DNA of 64,000 bases, taken from positions 930,001-994,000 of the forward strand of contig NZ_RJKQ01000001.1 in the NCBI RefSeq assembly GCF_003751845.1, given 5' to 3'. Positions 10,167 through 20,018 of this stretch are shown here, piece by piece. The notes under the pieces were generated by a model that saw only the letters and a program-made list of their open reading frames with translations, ran no database searches and was not told the DNA's origin. This stretch comes from Enterobacter sp. BIGb0383 (GTDB lineage Bacteria > Pseudomonadota > Gammaproteobacteria > Enterobacterales > Enterobacteriaceae). The stretch's first letter is position 1, and every line of letters begins with the position of its first letter. A program made the translations under genes and the position numbers.

Positions 10167-10649
10167 GTACTTTATGCTGCAAATTATCAGGCCGGAAAGT
10201 ATCAAATGCCCTTCCCCATCGCCAATACAATTTGCAAATTTGTTACGCGTTTCTCTTTTGTTGCAAAAAAAAACGTGATCCAGGCCCAGTCCAGCAGCCC
10301 TGAAGTGCATTATTTACTTAAAGGAATCAAGAAGATAAAGGGATATCGCTACCGTGCGACAGGCTCTAAGGGCCTTGCGTGCGTTCATGCACAAAAACTT
10401 AACATCTGATCATTATTTAGCACATTCATCTACATGAAGTATGAAAATACTAATATCATTTCAATTATCCTACGGCAAGCCCAATAGTATCATGTGAGGG
10501 AAATAACAGTTTTTTTGCCTAAAAAACACGCGAGAACAATTCATAAATCTTATAATCGGCTGAAACTGAACACCTTTTCTCATTAGTGCAATTTGTTATG
10601 CTTACGCCAGATTTCAACTTTATTTATATGTTTTGCTAATAATGACGCA

Positions 10650-10679
10650 AAGAGAGGCTTTCATGTGAAAGCCTCTCTT
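10650..10679 (-). terminator. Long hairpin downstream of ychE
   Basis: A 13-bp perfect stem (10650-10662 with 10667-10679) with a four-base ATGT loop lies 15 bases beyond the ychE stop codon. It has only a short T-tract on the minus strand, but stem strength and position make it the likely ychE terminator. Confidence 0.65.
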
Positions 10680-10693
10680 ATATGCTGTGTCGG

Positions 10694-11341
10694 TTAACCG
10701 ACCAGCCCCGGAAACAGCGCTTTGATCCCGGTCACAATAAATTCTATTCCCAGCGCCATCAGCAGCAGCCCCATAATTCGCGTAATGACGTTAATTCCCG
10801 TCTGACCTAATAACCTGACCAGCCAGGGCGCAAGGCGAAACACGGCCCAGCAGCAGAAGGCAAAAACGGCAATCGCCACCGAGAAACCGATCAGATGGGT
10901 AAGGCTGTGATAGCGCGTGCCCCAGACAATCGTCGAACTGATTGCCCCCGGCCCCGCCATTAAAGGAAGCGCCAGCGGTACCACGCCGATGCTTTCGCGA
11001 ATCGCGTTTTCCGACTTCTCCTGCTTATTCTGTTTATCCTCCCCCAGCTTCCCGCTGATCATCGACATGGCGATGGTCACCACCAGGATGCCGCCCGCAA
11101 TACGGAATGAGTCAATTGAAATACCGAAGATCTGCAGGATGCCGTCGCCCAGAAAGAGTGACGACCACAAAATAATCGCCACCGACAGGCTGGCCGTCAT
11201 GTTGGTTTTGTTTCTTGCCGCTGCCGTCTGGTAGCTGGTCATGCTGATAAACACCGGAATAATGCCTACCGGGTTGACCAGCGCAAACAGGCCGATAAAA
11301 AACTTAGAGTAAAGCGGGAAATCAATAAGCGTCAGAATCAC
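10694..11341 (-). CDS. ychE: MarC family inner-membrane protein YchE
   Basis: A 215-residue integral membrane protein of the MarC/UPF0056 family with six predicted helices; its transport role, if any, is unknown. The start is a GTG at 11339-11341 (VILTLIDFPLYSKFFIGLFA), which matches the E. coli start and length and is preceded by GGAG at a normal distance. A frame that continues 41 codons upstream is not conserved and is polar. Family landmarks include LVNPVGIIPVF near the N-terminus and PLALPLMAGPGAISS in the middle. It is divergent from adhE. Confidence 0.92.
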   Translation of the reverse strand: MILTLIDFPLYSKFFIGLFALVNPVGIIPVFISMTSYQTAAARNKTNMTASLSVAIILWSSLFLGDGILQIFGISIDSFRIAGGILVVTIAMSMISGKLGEDKQNKQEKSENAIRESIGVVPLALPLMAGPGAISSTIVWGTRYHSLTHLIGFSVAIAVFAFCCWAVFRLAPWLVRLLGQTGINVITRIMGLLLMALGIEFIVTGIKALFPGLVG

Positions 11342-11804
11342 CGTGGGCTCCGCTATCGCGAGAATATAAAGGCTTGCGTTAAAACCGCGCAAAAGATACG
11401 TGTTTTTGCCGCACTCTTCACCTTGTTTCTGCGAAAAGGGCATACGATACACAGTGTTATGCAAATGTAGAAATTATGCTAATGTTTCCCTTGCCTCTTT
11501 TTCACTGTTTTAACAACTACTACATAAGCGTTAAAACGGCCTGCTGAAAGGAGTCAGCTTGGCGTAAATTTGATATAGATCACGTAATTCATACTCAGAA
11601 GTGAGTAATCTTATTTACGTCCCGGGGAGTCAGACATTCTGCTTACACGGTGTCTCCGGTAAGGCTTTTTTCGTAAATCAGTGAATCAGGCAGTTAGTAA
11701 GCTTTTGTTTTACATGCCTTTACACAGGCTGCTGCCGCTCTGTCTATACTGTCGTATTGCGCAGATGATTTACTAAAAAAGTTTAACATTATCAGGAGAG
11801 TATT
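11342..11804. promoter_or_regulatory. ychE-adhE divergent regulatory region
   Basis: These 463 bases hold the adhE promoter and leader. Visible elements are a TATAGATCACG stretch near 11574-11584 resembling a CRP/FNR half-site, an inverted repeat TACTCA/TGAGTA (11592-11607), a GCTGA/TCAGC repeat (11543-11558), and a good Shine-Dalgarno (AGGAG) before adhE. In E. coli adhE is controlled by Cra, Fis, NarL and RNase III; I cannot map those sites here with confidence. Confidence 0.45.
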
Positions 11805-14486
11805 ATGGCCGTTACTAACGTCGCTGAACTGAACGCCCTCGTCGAGCGCGTCAAGAAAGCCCAGCGTGAATATGCCAGTTTCACTCAAGAGCAGGTTGAT
11901 AAAATCTTCCGCGCCGCAGCCCTTGCTGCAGCAGATGCTCGTATCCCTCTCGCAAAAATGGCCGTCGCCGAATCCGGCATGGGTATCGTTGAAGATAAGG
12001 TAATTAAAAACCACTTTGCTTCCGAATACATCTATAACGCCTATAAGGATGAGAAAACCTGCGGTGTCCTGGATGAAGACCATACCTTCGGTACTATCAC
12101 CATCGCCGAGCCTATCGGTATTATCTGCGGTATTGTTCCAACCACTAACCCGACTTCTACGGCTATCTTCAAATCGCTGATCAGCCTGAAAACCCGTAAC
12201 GCTATTATCTTCTCCCCGCACCCGCGAGCGAAAGACGCGACCAATAAAGCCGCCGATATCGTGCTGCAGGCTGCTATCGCCGCTGGCGCACCGAAAGACC
12301 TGATCGGCTGGATCGATCAACCTTCCGTTGAGCTTTCCAACGCGCTGATGCATCACCCGGATGTCAACCTGATCCTCGCGACCGGTGGCCCGGGCATGGT
12401 GAAAGCCGCCTATAGCTCCGGCAAACCCGCTATCGGCGTTGGCGCAGGTAACACCCCGGTTGTTATTGATGAAACCGCGGATATTAAACGTGCAGTGGCG
12501 TCCGTGCTGATGTCCAAAACCTTTGATAACGGCGTGATCTGCGCTTCCGAGCAGTCCGTTGTCGTGGTTGACTCCGTTTACGACGCCGTTCGCGAGCGCT
12601 TCGCCAGCCACGGCGGCTATCTGCTGCAGGGTAAAGAGCTGAAGGCCGTTCAGGATATTATCCTGAAAAACGGCGCGCTGAACGCCGCTATCGTGGGCCA
12701 GCCAGCCTACAAAATTGCTGAACTTGCCGGCTTTAGCGTACCGACCACCACCAAGATCCTGATTGGTGAAGTGAAGGTTGTCGATGAAAGCGAGCCGTTT
12801 GCTCACGAAAAACTCTCTCCGACCCTTGCCATGTACCGTGCGAAAGACTTCGACGATGCGGTTATTAAGGCGGAGAAACTGGTTGCCATGGGCGGTATTG
12901 GCCACACGTCCTGCCTCTACACTGACCAGGATAACCAGCCGGAACGCGTTGCCCACTTCGGTCAGATGATGAAAACCGCGCGTATCCTGATCAACACCCC
13001 GGCATCTCAGGGTGGTATCGGTGACCTGTATAACTTCAAACTCGCACCTTCCCTGACGCTGGGTTGTGGTTCCTGGGGTGGTAACTCCATCTCTGAAAAC
13101 GTTGGTCCGAAACACCTGATCAACAAGAAAACCGTTGCTAAGCGAGCTGAAAACATGTTGTGGCACAAACTTCCGAAATCTATCTACTTCCGCCGCGGCT
13201 CACTGCCGATTGCGCTGGATGAAGTGATTACTGATGGCCACAAACGTGCGCTCATCGTCACCGACCGTTTCCTGTTCAATAACGGCTATGCCGACCAGAT
13301 CACCTCTGTTCTGAAAGCATCCGGTGTGGAAACTGAAGTGTTCTTCGAAGTTGAAGCAGACCCGACCCTGACCGTTGTGCGTAAAGGTGCAGAGCTGGCA
13401 AACTCCTTCAAGCCTGACGTGATCATCGCCCTGGGCGGCGGTTCCCCGATGGATGCAGCCAAAATCATGTGGGTGATGTACGAACACCCGGAAACCCACT
13501 TCGAAGAACTGGCGCTGCGCTTTATGGATATCCGTAAACGTATCTACAAGTTCCCGAAAATGGGCGTGAAGGCAAAAATGATTGCCGTAACCACCACCTC
13601 CGGTACCGGTTCAGAAGTGACCCCGTTCGCAGTGGTGACCGACGATGCAACCGGTCAGAAATACCCGCTGGCTGACTATGCCCTGACCCCGGATATGGCG
13701 ATTGTCGATGCCAACCTGGTGATGGATATGCCTAAGTCACTCTGTGCCTTCGGCGGTCTTGATGCGGTAACCCACGCCCTTGAAGCCTACGTTTCCGTAC
13801 TGGCCTCTGAGTTCTCTGACGGCCAGGCGCTGCAGGCTCTGAAACTGCTGAAAGAAAACCTGCCGGCGTCCTATAACGAAGGGTCGAAAAACCCGGTTGC
13901 CCGCGAGCGCGTGCACAGTGCAGCGACCATCGCTGGTATCGCGTTTGCCAACGCCTTCCTCGGCGTGTGTCACTCCATGGCGCACAAACTGGGCTCTCAG
14001 TTCCACATTCCGCACGGTCTGGCGAACGCCCTGCTGATCTCCAACGTTATCCGCTATAACGCGAATGACAACCCGACCAAGCAGACCGCATTTAGCCAGT
14101 ACGACCGTCCGCAGGCGCGCCGTCGCTACGCAGAAATCGCCGACCACCTCGGTCTGAGCGCTGCCGGTGACCGTACCGCGGCGAAAATTGAAAAACTGCT
14201 GGCTTGGCTGGATGAGATTAAAGCTGAACTGGGTATTCCGAAGTCTATCCGTGAAGCTGGCGTGCAGGAAGCTGACTTCCTGGCCCACGTCGACAAACTG
14301 TCTGAAGATGCATTCGATGACCAGTGTACCGGCGCTAACCCGCGCTACCCGCTGATCTCCGAGCTGAAACAGATTCTGCTGGATACTTACTACGGCCGTG
14401 CCTTCAGCGAAGGTGACGCTGCGGTTGAGAAAAAAGACGCGGCGCCGGCTGCGGCTGTAAAAGCGGACAAAAAAGCGAAGAAATAA
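11805..14486 (+). CDS. adhE: Bifunctional aldehyde-alcohol dehydrogenase AdhE
   Basis: AdhE reduces acetyl-CoA to acetaldehyde and then ethanol, regenerating NAD+ in fermentation, and assembles into spirosomes. The 893-residue protein has an N-terminal CoA-acylating aldehyde dehydrogenase domain (residues about 1-440) with the catalytic Cys in GVICASEQSVVV near 246, and a C-terminal iron-dependent alcohol dehydrogenase domain (about 450-870) with GGGSPMDAAK and the iron-ligand region GVCHSMAHKLGSQFHIPHG. The Ala/Lys-rich C-terminal tail is slightly longer than in E. coli. Strong codon bias suggests high expression. It ends in a strong terminator and converges on a GNAT gene. Confidence 0.98.
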   Translation: MAVTNVAELNALVERVKKAQREYASFTQEQVDKIFRAAALAAADARIPLAKMAVAESGMGIVEDKVIKNHFASEYIYNAYKDEKTCGVLDEDHTFGTITIAEPIGIICGIVPTTNPTSTAIFKSLISLKTRNAIIFSPHPRAKDATNKAADIVLQAAIAAGAPKDLIGWIDQPSVELSNALMHHPDVNLILATGGPGMVKAAYSSGKPAIGVGAGNTPVVIDETADIKRAVASVLMSKTFDNGVICASEQSVVVVDSVYDAVRERFASHGGYLLQGKELKAVQDIILKNGALNAAIVGQPAYKIAELAGFSVPTTTKILIGEVKVVDESEPFAHEKLSPTLAMYRAKDFDDAVIKAEKLVAMGGIGHTSCLYTDQDNQPERVAHFGQMMKTARILINTPASQGGIGDLYNFKLAPSLTLGCGSWGGNSISENVGPKHLINKKTVAKRAENMLWHKLPKSIYFRRGSLPIALDEVITDGHKRALIVTDRFLFNNGYADQITSVLKASGVETEVFFEVEADPTLTVVRKGAELANSFKPDVIIALGGGSPMDAAKIMWVMYEHPETHFEELALRFMDIRKRIYKFPKMGVKAKMIAVTTTSGTGSEVTPFAVVTDDATGQKYPLADYALTPDMAIVDANLVMDMPKSLCAFGGLDAVTHALEAYVSVLASEFSDGQALQALKLLKENLPASYNEGSKNPVARERVHSAATIAGIAFANAFLGVCHSMAHKLGSQFHIPHGLANALLISNVIRYNANDNPTKQTAFSQYDRPQARRRYAEIADHLGLSAAGDRTAAKIEKLLAWLDEIKAELGIPKSIREAGVQEADFLAHVDKLSEDAFDDQCTGANPRYPLISELKQILLDTYYGRAFSEGDAAVEKKDAAPAAAVKADKKAKK

Positions 14487-14513
14487 GGCGTAATTAACGT
14501 CCCATAAAGACAC

Positions 14514-14547
14514 AAGGCCTCATCAGCAATGATGAGGCCTTTTTTAT
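14514..14547 (+). terminator. adhE terminator
   Basis: A 12-bp stem (14514-14525 with 14530-14541) with a GCAA loop, followed by TTTTTATT. A classical Rho-independent terminator 28 bases after the adhE stop. Confidence 0.92.
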
Positions 14548-14567
14548 TACGTCCAGTCCCTCAGGCG

Positions 14568-15053
14568 TTACCACGTCAGGTCAAGCACTTCTCCAGGCAA
14601 CCCATCAAAGGTTTTAAACTCCCGTGAAACGAAGCCGTTGTTGATCAGCACCTTTCTGGACGGCAGGTTATCCGGATCGATAATGGCGACAAGCCGTCTC
14701 AGGGACGGCAGAGCATGCGCTTTTGCCACCAGCAGCCTGGCAACCTGGCTGGCGATGCCCTTTCCCCAGAACGCGGGCAGGATCATATAGCCAAGCTCCG
14801 CCGTATCCTCACGGTCGGCCGCGATCTCCAGTTTCCCCAGCCCGATAAACTCGCCGCTTTCGGCATTGAGAATACGGAAATAACCCGCGTCAGGATGTGC
14901 TGCATCGCTTAACAGCAGCTGCTGGTAATCACGCGTTGCTTCATCCACCGGAATCGCCCGTTCGGCGATCATTGCCATCACCTGAGCATCGCCCACCAGA
15001 CGGAAGTAATCAGCAAAGTCCTGCGGCGAAAATTTCTCTAACAGAAGATGCAT
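14568..15053 (-). CDS. GNAT family N-acetyltransferase (RimJ/RimL type)
   Basis: A 161-residue acetyltransferase of the RimJ/RimL-like GNAT subgroup, seen from ELGYMILPAFWGKGIASQVARLLV (strand 4 and the acetyl-CoA pyrophosphate loop WGKGIA) and from the IIDPDNLPSRKVLINNGF motif. The substrate is unknown; relatives acetylate ribosomal protein N-termini, antibiotics or small amines. It lies 18 bases downstream of tdk on the same strand and is probably co-transcribed with it. K-12 has no such gene at this place, so it is an accessory addition between adhE and tdk. Confidence 0.85.
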   Translation of the reverse strand: MHLLLEKFSPQDFADYFRLVGDAQVMAMIAERAIPVDEATRDYQQLLLSDAAHPDAGYFRILNAESGEFIGLGKLEIAADREDTAELGYMILPAFWGKGIASQVARLLVAKAHALPSLRRLVAIIDPDNLPSRKVLINNGFVSREFKTFDGLPGEVLDLTW

Positions 15054-15071
15054 ACGCTCCCCCCCGGTAAA

Positions 15072-15689
15072 TTAGTCGTGGCAGTGGCTGTCCTGAATCG
15101 CGGTGAGCGACCCTTCTTCCAGAGACTGTTTATAGTGTTTACGGCAGACGGATACGTAGCGCTCATTGCCCCCTATCACCACCTGCTCCCCTTCGTTATA
15201 GGGTCGCCCGGCCTGATCGAGACGCAGCACCATGCTGGCTTTACGGCCGCAGAAACAGATGGTTTTCAGTTCAACCAGCTTATCTGACCAGGCGAGTAAA
15301 TACTGGCTGCCGCTAAAAAGCTCACCGCGAAAGTCGGTGCGTAATCCGTAGCACAATACGGGAATATCAAGCTGATCAACCACCTCGGATAATTCATGCA
15401 CCTGCTCACGCGTGAGAAACTGACTTTCATCGACGAGGACACAGTGAACCCGCTCACGCGCATTCTCGGCGCTTATCTCACTGAATAACGAGGTCTGCGG
15501 GTTATACAATCTGGCGGGCGAAGAAAGGCCAATTCGCGAACTTACCTTCCCGGCACCAAAGCGATCGTCGATTTCCGCTGTATATACCACGCTGCGCATT
15601 CCACGCTCCTGGTAATTCCAGGAGGACTGCAACAGCGCCGTCGATTTGCCCGCATTCATTGCAGAATAGTAAAAGTAAAGTTGTGCCAT
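15072..15689 (-). CDS. tdk: Thymidine kinase
   Basis: Tdk phosphorylates thymidine (and deoxyuridine) with ATP in the pyrimidine salvage pathway. The 205-residue protein has the P-loop SAMNAGKST at residues 9-17, the VLVDESQF Walker-B-like segment, the lasso region, and Cys residues of the structural zinc site (CFCGRKA, CRKH). The ATG at 15687-15689 gives [16 protein letters not shown] as in E. coli; a frame seven codons longer is not conserved. It is divergent from hns. Confidence 0.97.
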   Translation of the reverse strand: MAQLYFYYSAMNAGKSTALLQSSWNYQERGMRSVVYTAEIDDRFGAGKVSSRIGLSSPARLYNPQTSLFSEISAENARERVHCVLVDESQFLTREQVHELSEVVDQLDIPVLCYGLRTDFRGELFSGSQYLLAWSDKLVELKTICFCGRKASMVLRLDQAGRPYNEGEQVVIGGNERYVSVCRKHYKQSLEEGSLTAIQDSHCHD

Positions 15690-16213
15690 TGGCCGCATAA
15701 CCCCAGTCAAAGTGTATTATTAGCGGGCGCGATTGTAGCATATTTTGTGATGCCATCCGGGATATCGCCGCCCTTTCTTACCCGCATTGTCGCCTTCTAA
15801 CCCCTGGCTAATAGCCTGGGCACACCGCACGCGATGCTAAAAAAGGCGACAATCGCGGGCTAAATCACATTATGAATACCTGTTTCACGCTGGTTAATGA
15901 TTATTTACATCTGTCTCACCCGAGGGCCTTTACCGCTAATAGTAAAGGTTGTTATTTATCCAGCCATCCCAGATTTATCCCCTCGCCGGAGGCTAAAAAT
16001 TCACGCAGAGTAAGGAGTTAAGTTTACAGGTCATTCCAGTCTATAAGACGCAGCACATCAGAAGTGACCCGTGAATTTAAGTTAGCTTTATTAATATAGC
16101 CCACAAATAATGCATTATTTTACCTTCCTTACATTTACAGCTATTGCACAACTGAATTTATCGCTCTATTATTAGCTCAACAAACCACCCCAAATAAGTT
16201 TGAGATTACTAAA
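15690..16213. promoter_or_regulatory. tdk-hns divergent intergenic region
   Basis: A 524-base gene-free stretch. The half nearer hns is AT-rich with many short A/T tracts, as expected for the autoregulated, curved hns promoter region of enterobacteria. I see no open frame or RNA gene that I can support. Regulatory sites for H-NS, Fis and cold-shock control are known for E. coli hns, but I cannot place them base by base here. Confidence 0.45.
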
Positions 16214-16627
16214 ATGAGCGAAGCCCTTAAAATTCTGAACAACATCCGTACTCTTCGTGCGCAGGCAAGAGAATGCACTCTCGAAACGCTGGAAGAAATG
16301 CTGGAAAAATTAGAAGTTGTTGTAAATGAGCGCCGCGAAGAAGAAAACGCAGCTGCCGCTGAAGTTGAAGAGCGTACTCGTAAACTGCAGCAATATCGCG
16401 AAATGCTGATTGCTGATGGCATTGACCCGAATGAACTGCTGAACAGCATCTCTGCTGCTAAAGCAGGTACTAAAGCTAAGCGTGCTGCTCGTCCGGCTAA
16501 ATATAGCTACATCGACGAAAACGGCGAAGCTAAAACCTGGACCGGCCAGGGTCGCACCCCTGCTGTTATCAAAAAAGCTATGGATGAGCAAGGTAAACAG
16601 CTGGACGATTTCCTGATCAAGGATTAA
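16214..16627 (+). CDS. hns: Nucleoid-associated protein H-NS
   Basis: H-NS silences AT-rich, often horizontally acquired, DNA by binding and bridging it. The 137-residue protein has the N-terminal coiled-coil oligomerisation domain (about 1-65, including [20 protein letters not shown]), a flexible linker with [14 protein letters not shown], and the C-terminal DNA-binding domain with the minor-groove QGR motif in [16 protein letters not shown]. The sequence is nearly identical to E. coli H-NS. It is monocistronic, with its own strong terminator. Confidence 0.98.
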   Translation: MSEALKILNNIRTLRAQARECTLETLEEMLEKLEVVVNERREEENAAAAEVEERTRKLQQYREMLIADGIDPNELLNSISAAKAGTKAKRAARPAKYSYIDENGEAKTWTGQGRTPAVIKKAMDEQGKQLDDFLIKD

Positions 16628-16640
16628 TCCCCAAATTATA

Positions 16641-16668
16641 AAAAATCCCGCTTCGGCGGGATTTTTTT
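16641..16668 (+). terminator. hns terminator
   Basis: An 11-bp stem (16641-16651 with 16656-16666), a UUCG tetraloop and a T-run form a canonical Rho-independent terminator 13 bases after the stop codon. Confidence 0.93.
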
Positions 16669-16721
16669 GTTCAGATTTTTCTCATGCCTGTCTGTTTAAC
16701 TGAAGCCGTAAAACACCGGCA

Positions 16722-16757
16722 ATAAAAAAGGGTAACAAGCATAAATTGCCGTTACCC
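16722..16757 (-). terminator. galU terminator
   Basis: On the minus strand a GGGTAAC/GTTACCC stem (16730-16736 with 16751-16757), with partial extra pairing inside, is followed by TTTTTTATT. It lies about 25 bases beyond the galU stop. Confidence 0.75.
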
Positions 16758-16782
16758 CTGAATCAATCAGCGTTAGGGTGGA

Positions 16783-17691
16783 TTACTTCTTCAGACCCAG
16801 CGCATCCGTCAGCCAGGCCTTGAACTCTTCGCCCAGCACCTTGTGGCGAATACCGTATTCGACAAACGCCTGCATATATCCGAGCTTGTTACCACAGTCG
16901 TGGCTTTTACCGAGCAGGTGATAGGCTTCAACGGTTTCTTTTTCGATCAGCATATCAATGGCGTCAGTCAGCTGAATTTCATCCCCGGCTCCCGGAGGTG
17001 TCTTCGCCAGCAGCGGCCAGATTTCAGCGCTGAGCACATAGCGACCGACGACCGCCAGGTTTGAGGGCGCAACATCGGCTTTCGGTTTTTCAACAACGCC
17101 CACCATCGGCATGCTGTCGCCCGGCTTCAGCTCAGCGCCTTTGCAGTCAACCACACCGTAGGCCGTCACGTCAGCCACCGGCTCAACCATAATCTGGCTA
17201 CAGCCCGTGTCGTCATAGCGACGGATCATATCCGCCAGGTTTTCCTGGGACAGGTCAGACTCGAACTCATCGAGGATAACGTCCGGCAGGATCACGGCAA
17301 CCGGCTCATTGCCGACAACCGGATGCGCACAGAGGACCGCGTGGCCCAGACCTTTCGCCAGGCCCTGACGCACCTGCATAATGGTGACATGAGGCGGGCA
17401 AATGGACTGCACTTCTTCCAGCAGCTGGCGCTTAACGCGTTTTTCCAGCATGGCTTCCAGCTCAAAGCTGGTATCGAAGTGGTTTTCAATGGAGTTTTTG
17501 GACGAGTGGGTCACCAGCACAATTTCAGTAATCCCTGCCGCAATACACTCATTAACCACATACTGAATAAGTGGTTTATCAACCAGCGGCAACATCTCTT
17601 TAGGAATCGCCTTTGTTGCAGGCAACATACGGGTTCCTAATCCCGCGACCGGGATGACGGCTTTAGTAACTTTAGAATTTGGCGCAGCCAT
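16783..17691 (-). CDS. galU: UTP-glucose-1-phosphate uridylyltransferase
   Basis: GalU makes UDP-glucose from UTP and glucose-1-phosphate, the donor for LPS core, trehalose, galactose metabolism and membrane-derived oligosaccharides. The 302-residue protein has the nucleotidyltransferase signature [20 protein letters not shown] near residues 17-36 and the VEKPKAD segment with the catalytic Lys. It converges on hns. UDP-glucose from GalU is a plausible donor for the two glycosyltransferases of the 21826-29294 operon, though that is an inference. Confidence 0.97.
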   Translation of the reverse strand: MAAPNSKVTKAVIPVAGLGTRMLPATKAIPKEMLPLVDKPLIQYVVNECIAAGITEIVLVTHSSKNSIENHFDTSFELEAMLEKRVKRQLLEEVQSICPPHVTIMQVRQGLAKGLGHAVLCAHPVVGNEPVAVILPDVILDEFESDLSQENLADMIRRYDDTGCSQIMVEPVADVTAYGVVDCKGAELKPGDSMPMVGVVEKPKADVAPSNLAVVGRYVLSAEIWPLLAKTPPGAGDEIQLTDAIDMLIEKETVEAYHLLGKSHDCGNKLGYMQAFVEYGIRHKVLGEEFKAWLTDALGLKK

Positions 17692-17886
17692 TGAAATCTC
17701 CTGAACTGTTCAAACTTTGAACGTGCTCGTTTAAAATAACGCGTTGAGTATATCAGTACAGGAAAGTCATCCTGGTCTGAAAAGGACGCGATAGCCTTTA
17801 ATTAGGATTTATATGATGATGTCGGGCGATACTACCACTGCGGCACAGAAGCCGGTAAAGCTATCTGTCACCGCAATTCCGTTTGC

Positions 17887-18900
17887 TCATTCCGCAGACA
17901 ACATTAAGCGCAGACGCCCGCCGACGCCCCAGATCTGGCATTGCCAGGATTCGCAGCGATGGCTTATTTGATTCAGGTAAGCGTTGCCTAAGGTTCCCAA
18001 TGGAACGCCATTACTTATCTGGATTTGATGCTCGTCGGTTTTTAGCGTGCCGTTCAGTCCGGCGGACACCAGAATAAGGTTTTTCAATCCGCTATGGTAA
18101 TAACCCACCAGCAGCGGAAACTGCCCCGGCAAATTTGCCTGGCGTAATAATTGATTCACCTGCTTGAGCAAACTTCCCAGCTCCGGCAGTCGCTGTCGCT
18201 GGTGAGAAAGTTGTTCCTGCAGCAGGCCATTAAAAAGCGCACGTAAAAGTAACGCCGCCAGCACGCCATTGTCACCGGCACGGGTAACGTCGAGACAATA
18301 AAATGCGAGATCGTTATCTGAGAGCGGTGCAATATCCAGCACCAGCCCCGGATCGTCGGCAGCCACCAGCTGACGATAATTTATCCGGCAGCGGGAGATT
18401 ATTTGCTGAACCGGCGGCTGTAATTCCTGCAGTAACTTTGCCGCCGCCTGTGGATTACTGACCAGCGCGTCCCAGTCTTCAAACAGGCGCTCTTCTTCTT
18501 CCACCCGGGAATTAAACATATTGGGATAAATGCAGGAGAAGACCGTTTCCCGCAGGCGATTAAGATCTTTCACCGGTTTTAGCAGGACATCCTGCACGCC
18601 AAGACGCAGCGCATGGGCGATTTCCGACATGTTTTCCGTCGCGGAAATGACCAGAATCGGCATTGTGTCGCCCATTGTGCGCACGTGTTCCACCAGCTTC
18701 AGGCCATTCATGCGCGGCATAGCAATGTCGCAAATCATCAGGTCCAATTTGATACCGGACATTTTTTCCAGCGCCTCGACGCCGTCTTCTGCCACCACCG
18801 TTGTTGCGCCCAGAGATGACAGCCACGAGTCAAGCATCGAACGGAAAACGGGTTCGTCTTCTACGATCAAAATCTGCTTACCCGCCAATGGCTGCGTCAT
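17887..18900 (-). CDS. rssB: Two-component-type adaptor RssB (SprE) for RpoS proteolysis
   Basis: RssB binds the stationary-phase sigma factor RpoS and hands it to ClpXP. The 337-residue protein has an N-terminal receiver domain with the phosphoacceptor Asp58 in MICDIAMPRMNG, the Lys of LLKPVKDLN, and a C-terminal PP2C-like domain lacking phosphatase activity in the family. Length and sequence match E. coli RssB. It lies upstream of galU on the same strand and downstream of rssA, as in E. coli. Confidence 0.96.
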   Translation of the reverse strand: MTQPLAGKQILIVEDEPVFRSMLDSWLSSLGATTVVAEDGVEALEKMSGIKLDLMICDIAMPRMNGLKLVEHVRTMGDTMPILVISATENMSEIAHALRLGVQDVLLKPVKDLNRLRETVFSCIYPNMFNSRVEEEERLFEDWDALVSNPQAAAKLLQELQPPVQQIISRCRINYRQLVAADDPGLVLDIAPLSDNDLAFYCLDVTRAGDNGVLAALLLRALFNGLLQEQLSHQRQRLPELGSLLKQVNQLLRQANLPGQFPLLVGYYHSGLKNLILVSAGLNGTLKTDEHQIQISNGVPLGTLGNAYLNQISHRCESWQCQIWGVGGRLRLMLSAE

Positions 18901-18993
18901 GTTCTCTCCCCTGCCCGATAATACGTAAATAGTGGCACGCTATCAGCGGTAGCGCCTGTCAGAATTAGCTGAAGTGGGTAAAAAAATGTGACT

Positions 18994-19905
18994 TCAGACA
19001 TGAGGGCGCACCAGAGGTAACAGCTCATCCATTTTCTTCTCCACCGCGAGCTTTCCGGCAGCAATAGCCGTCTCAGCCCGATGGAAATCGAGGGTGGAAA
19101 TTTGTGGGCACAGGGGCTGAATCAGAATGTCCGGCGGATCGCCTGCCATACGGTTGCGCTTCAGACGGTTTTCCAGCACCTGAATGGAGGTCGTCATGAT
19201 TTCCATTGCGCCAGGCGTCACGGAGGTACGGTTATTTTTGATGCGCCCAAGGTGCGCCCGCAGACGCTCATGCCAGCTCAGCGCCTGGGTATCCTTCGCG
19301 GACACCGCCTGCTCCGGCCGACTGACAGAGAGTAAATCCTGCTGCATCAGATGCGCATCGTGCTGGAGATCGACGGCAATCACGATGTCGGCACCCAGCG
19401 CTCGCGTCAGCGAAATGGGCACCGGATTCACCACCGCGCCATCCACCAGCCAGTAGCCGTTCCAGGACACAGGGGCCAGCAAACCCGGCATACTGCAGGA
19501 TGCCCGCACGGCCTGATGGAGATCGCCTTCGGTAAACCAGAGTTCCCGACCGGTACTGAGGTTGGTTGCGACAGCGCCAAAAGGACGCTGGCAGTTGTCA
19601 AATGACGCGTCAGTCAGGACCTGGCGGTACTGGCTAAAGACGCGATCGCCGCGCAGCAGGCCGCCGCGCTGCCATGAAAGGTCCATCAGACGCAAAACGT
19701 CCCAGTAACTAAAGGAACAGACCCATTTTTCAAGCGCCGGGAGTCTGTTACAGGCCCAGGCAGCGCCCACCAGCGACCCGATTGAACAGCCTGCAACCAC
19801 ATCCACTTCCACGCCCATCTTCTGCAGAGCCTTGATCACACCAATATGCGACCAGCCCCTTGCCGCGCCCGATCCTAACGCCAGCCCAATTCTTATCTTT
19901 CTCAT
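18994..19905 (-). CDS. rssA: Patatin-like phospholipase family protein RssA
   Basis: A 303-residue protein of the patatin-like lipase family. The oxyanion-hole motif GSGAARGWSHIGV is at residues 11-23, the catalytic Ser41 lies in GCSIGS, and the Asp of the dyad is in VDGAVVNP. The natural substrate is unknown; the gene neighbours rssB, but no role in RpoS turnover is required. The start at 19903-19905 gives MRKIRIGLALGSG, the family N-terminus; an in-frame ATG 16 codons earlier is not conserved. Divergent from ychJ. Confidence 0.93.
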   Translation of the reverse strand: MRKIRIGLALGSGAARGWSHIGVIKALQKMGVEVDVVAGCSIGSLVGAAWACNRLPALEKWVCSFSYWDVLRLMDLSWQRGGLLRGDRVFSQYRQVLTDASFDNCQRPFGAVATNLSTGRELWFTEGDLHQAVRASCSMPGLLAPVSWNGYWLVDGAVVNPVPISLTRALGADIVIAVDLQHDAHLMQQDLLSVSRPEQAVSAKDTQALSWHERLRAHLGRIKNNRTSVTPGAMEIMTTSIQVLENRLKRNRMAGDPPDILIQPLCPQISTLDFHRAETAIAAGKLAVEKKMDELLPLVRPHV

Positions 19906-20018
19906 CGCTACCGATTCACTTCCCCTGCCGTCCAGACATAGCCACATCGACATCGCTCAGTTAACATAGTGCCACCTGGCGTCATAACGCCTTTCTTTAT
20001 TGTTTCAGGGAGCTTATT

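Larger units (their letters stand above)
9914..10693. other. Long oppA upstream region without genes
   Basis: This 780-base stretch between oppA and ychE holds the opp promoter and leader. The part near oppA has mixed composition, while about 10140-10640 is clearly AT-rich. It includes a Fur-like site (10148-10166) and, close to ychE, a strong hairpin (10650-10679). An 87-codon open frame at 10146-10409 has no coding look. I see no RNA gene that I can name. Confidence 0.6.

Noticed and set aside
10146-10409. 87-codon frame in the oppA-ychE spacer
   Set aside because: It lies in AT-rich spacer, has no Shine-Dalgarno, unusual composition and no resemblance to a known protein.
11694-13166. 490-codon frame opposite adhE
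   Set aside because: An antisense shadow of the strongly codon-biased adhE gene.
17813-17971. Short plus-strand frame beginning with three ATG codons before the rssB 3' end
   Set aside because: About 52 codons, half of them antisense to rssB; no ribosome site or homology that I recognise.
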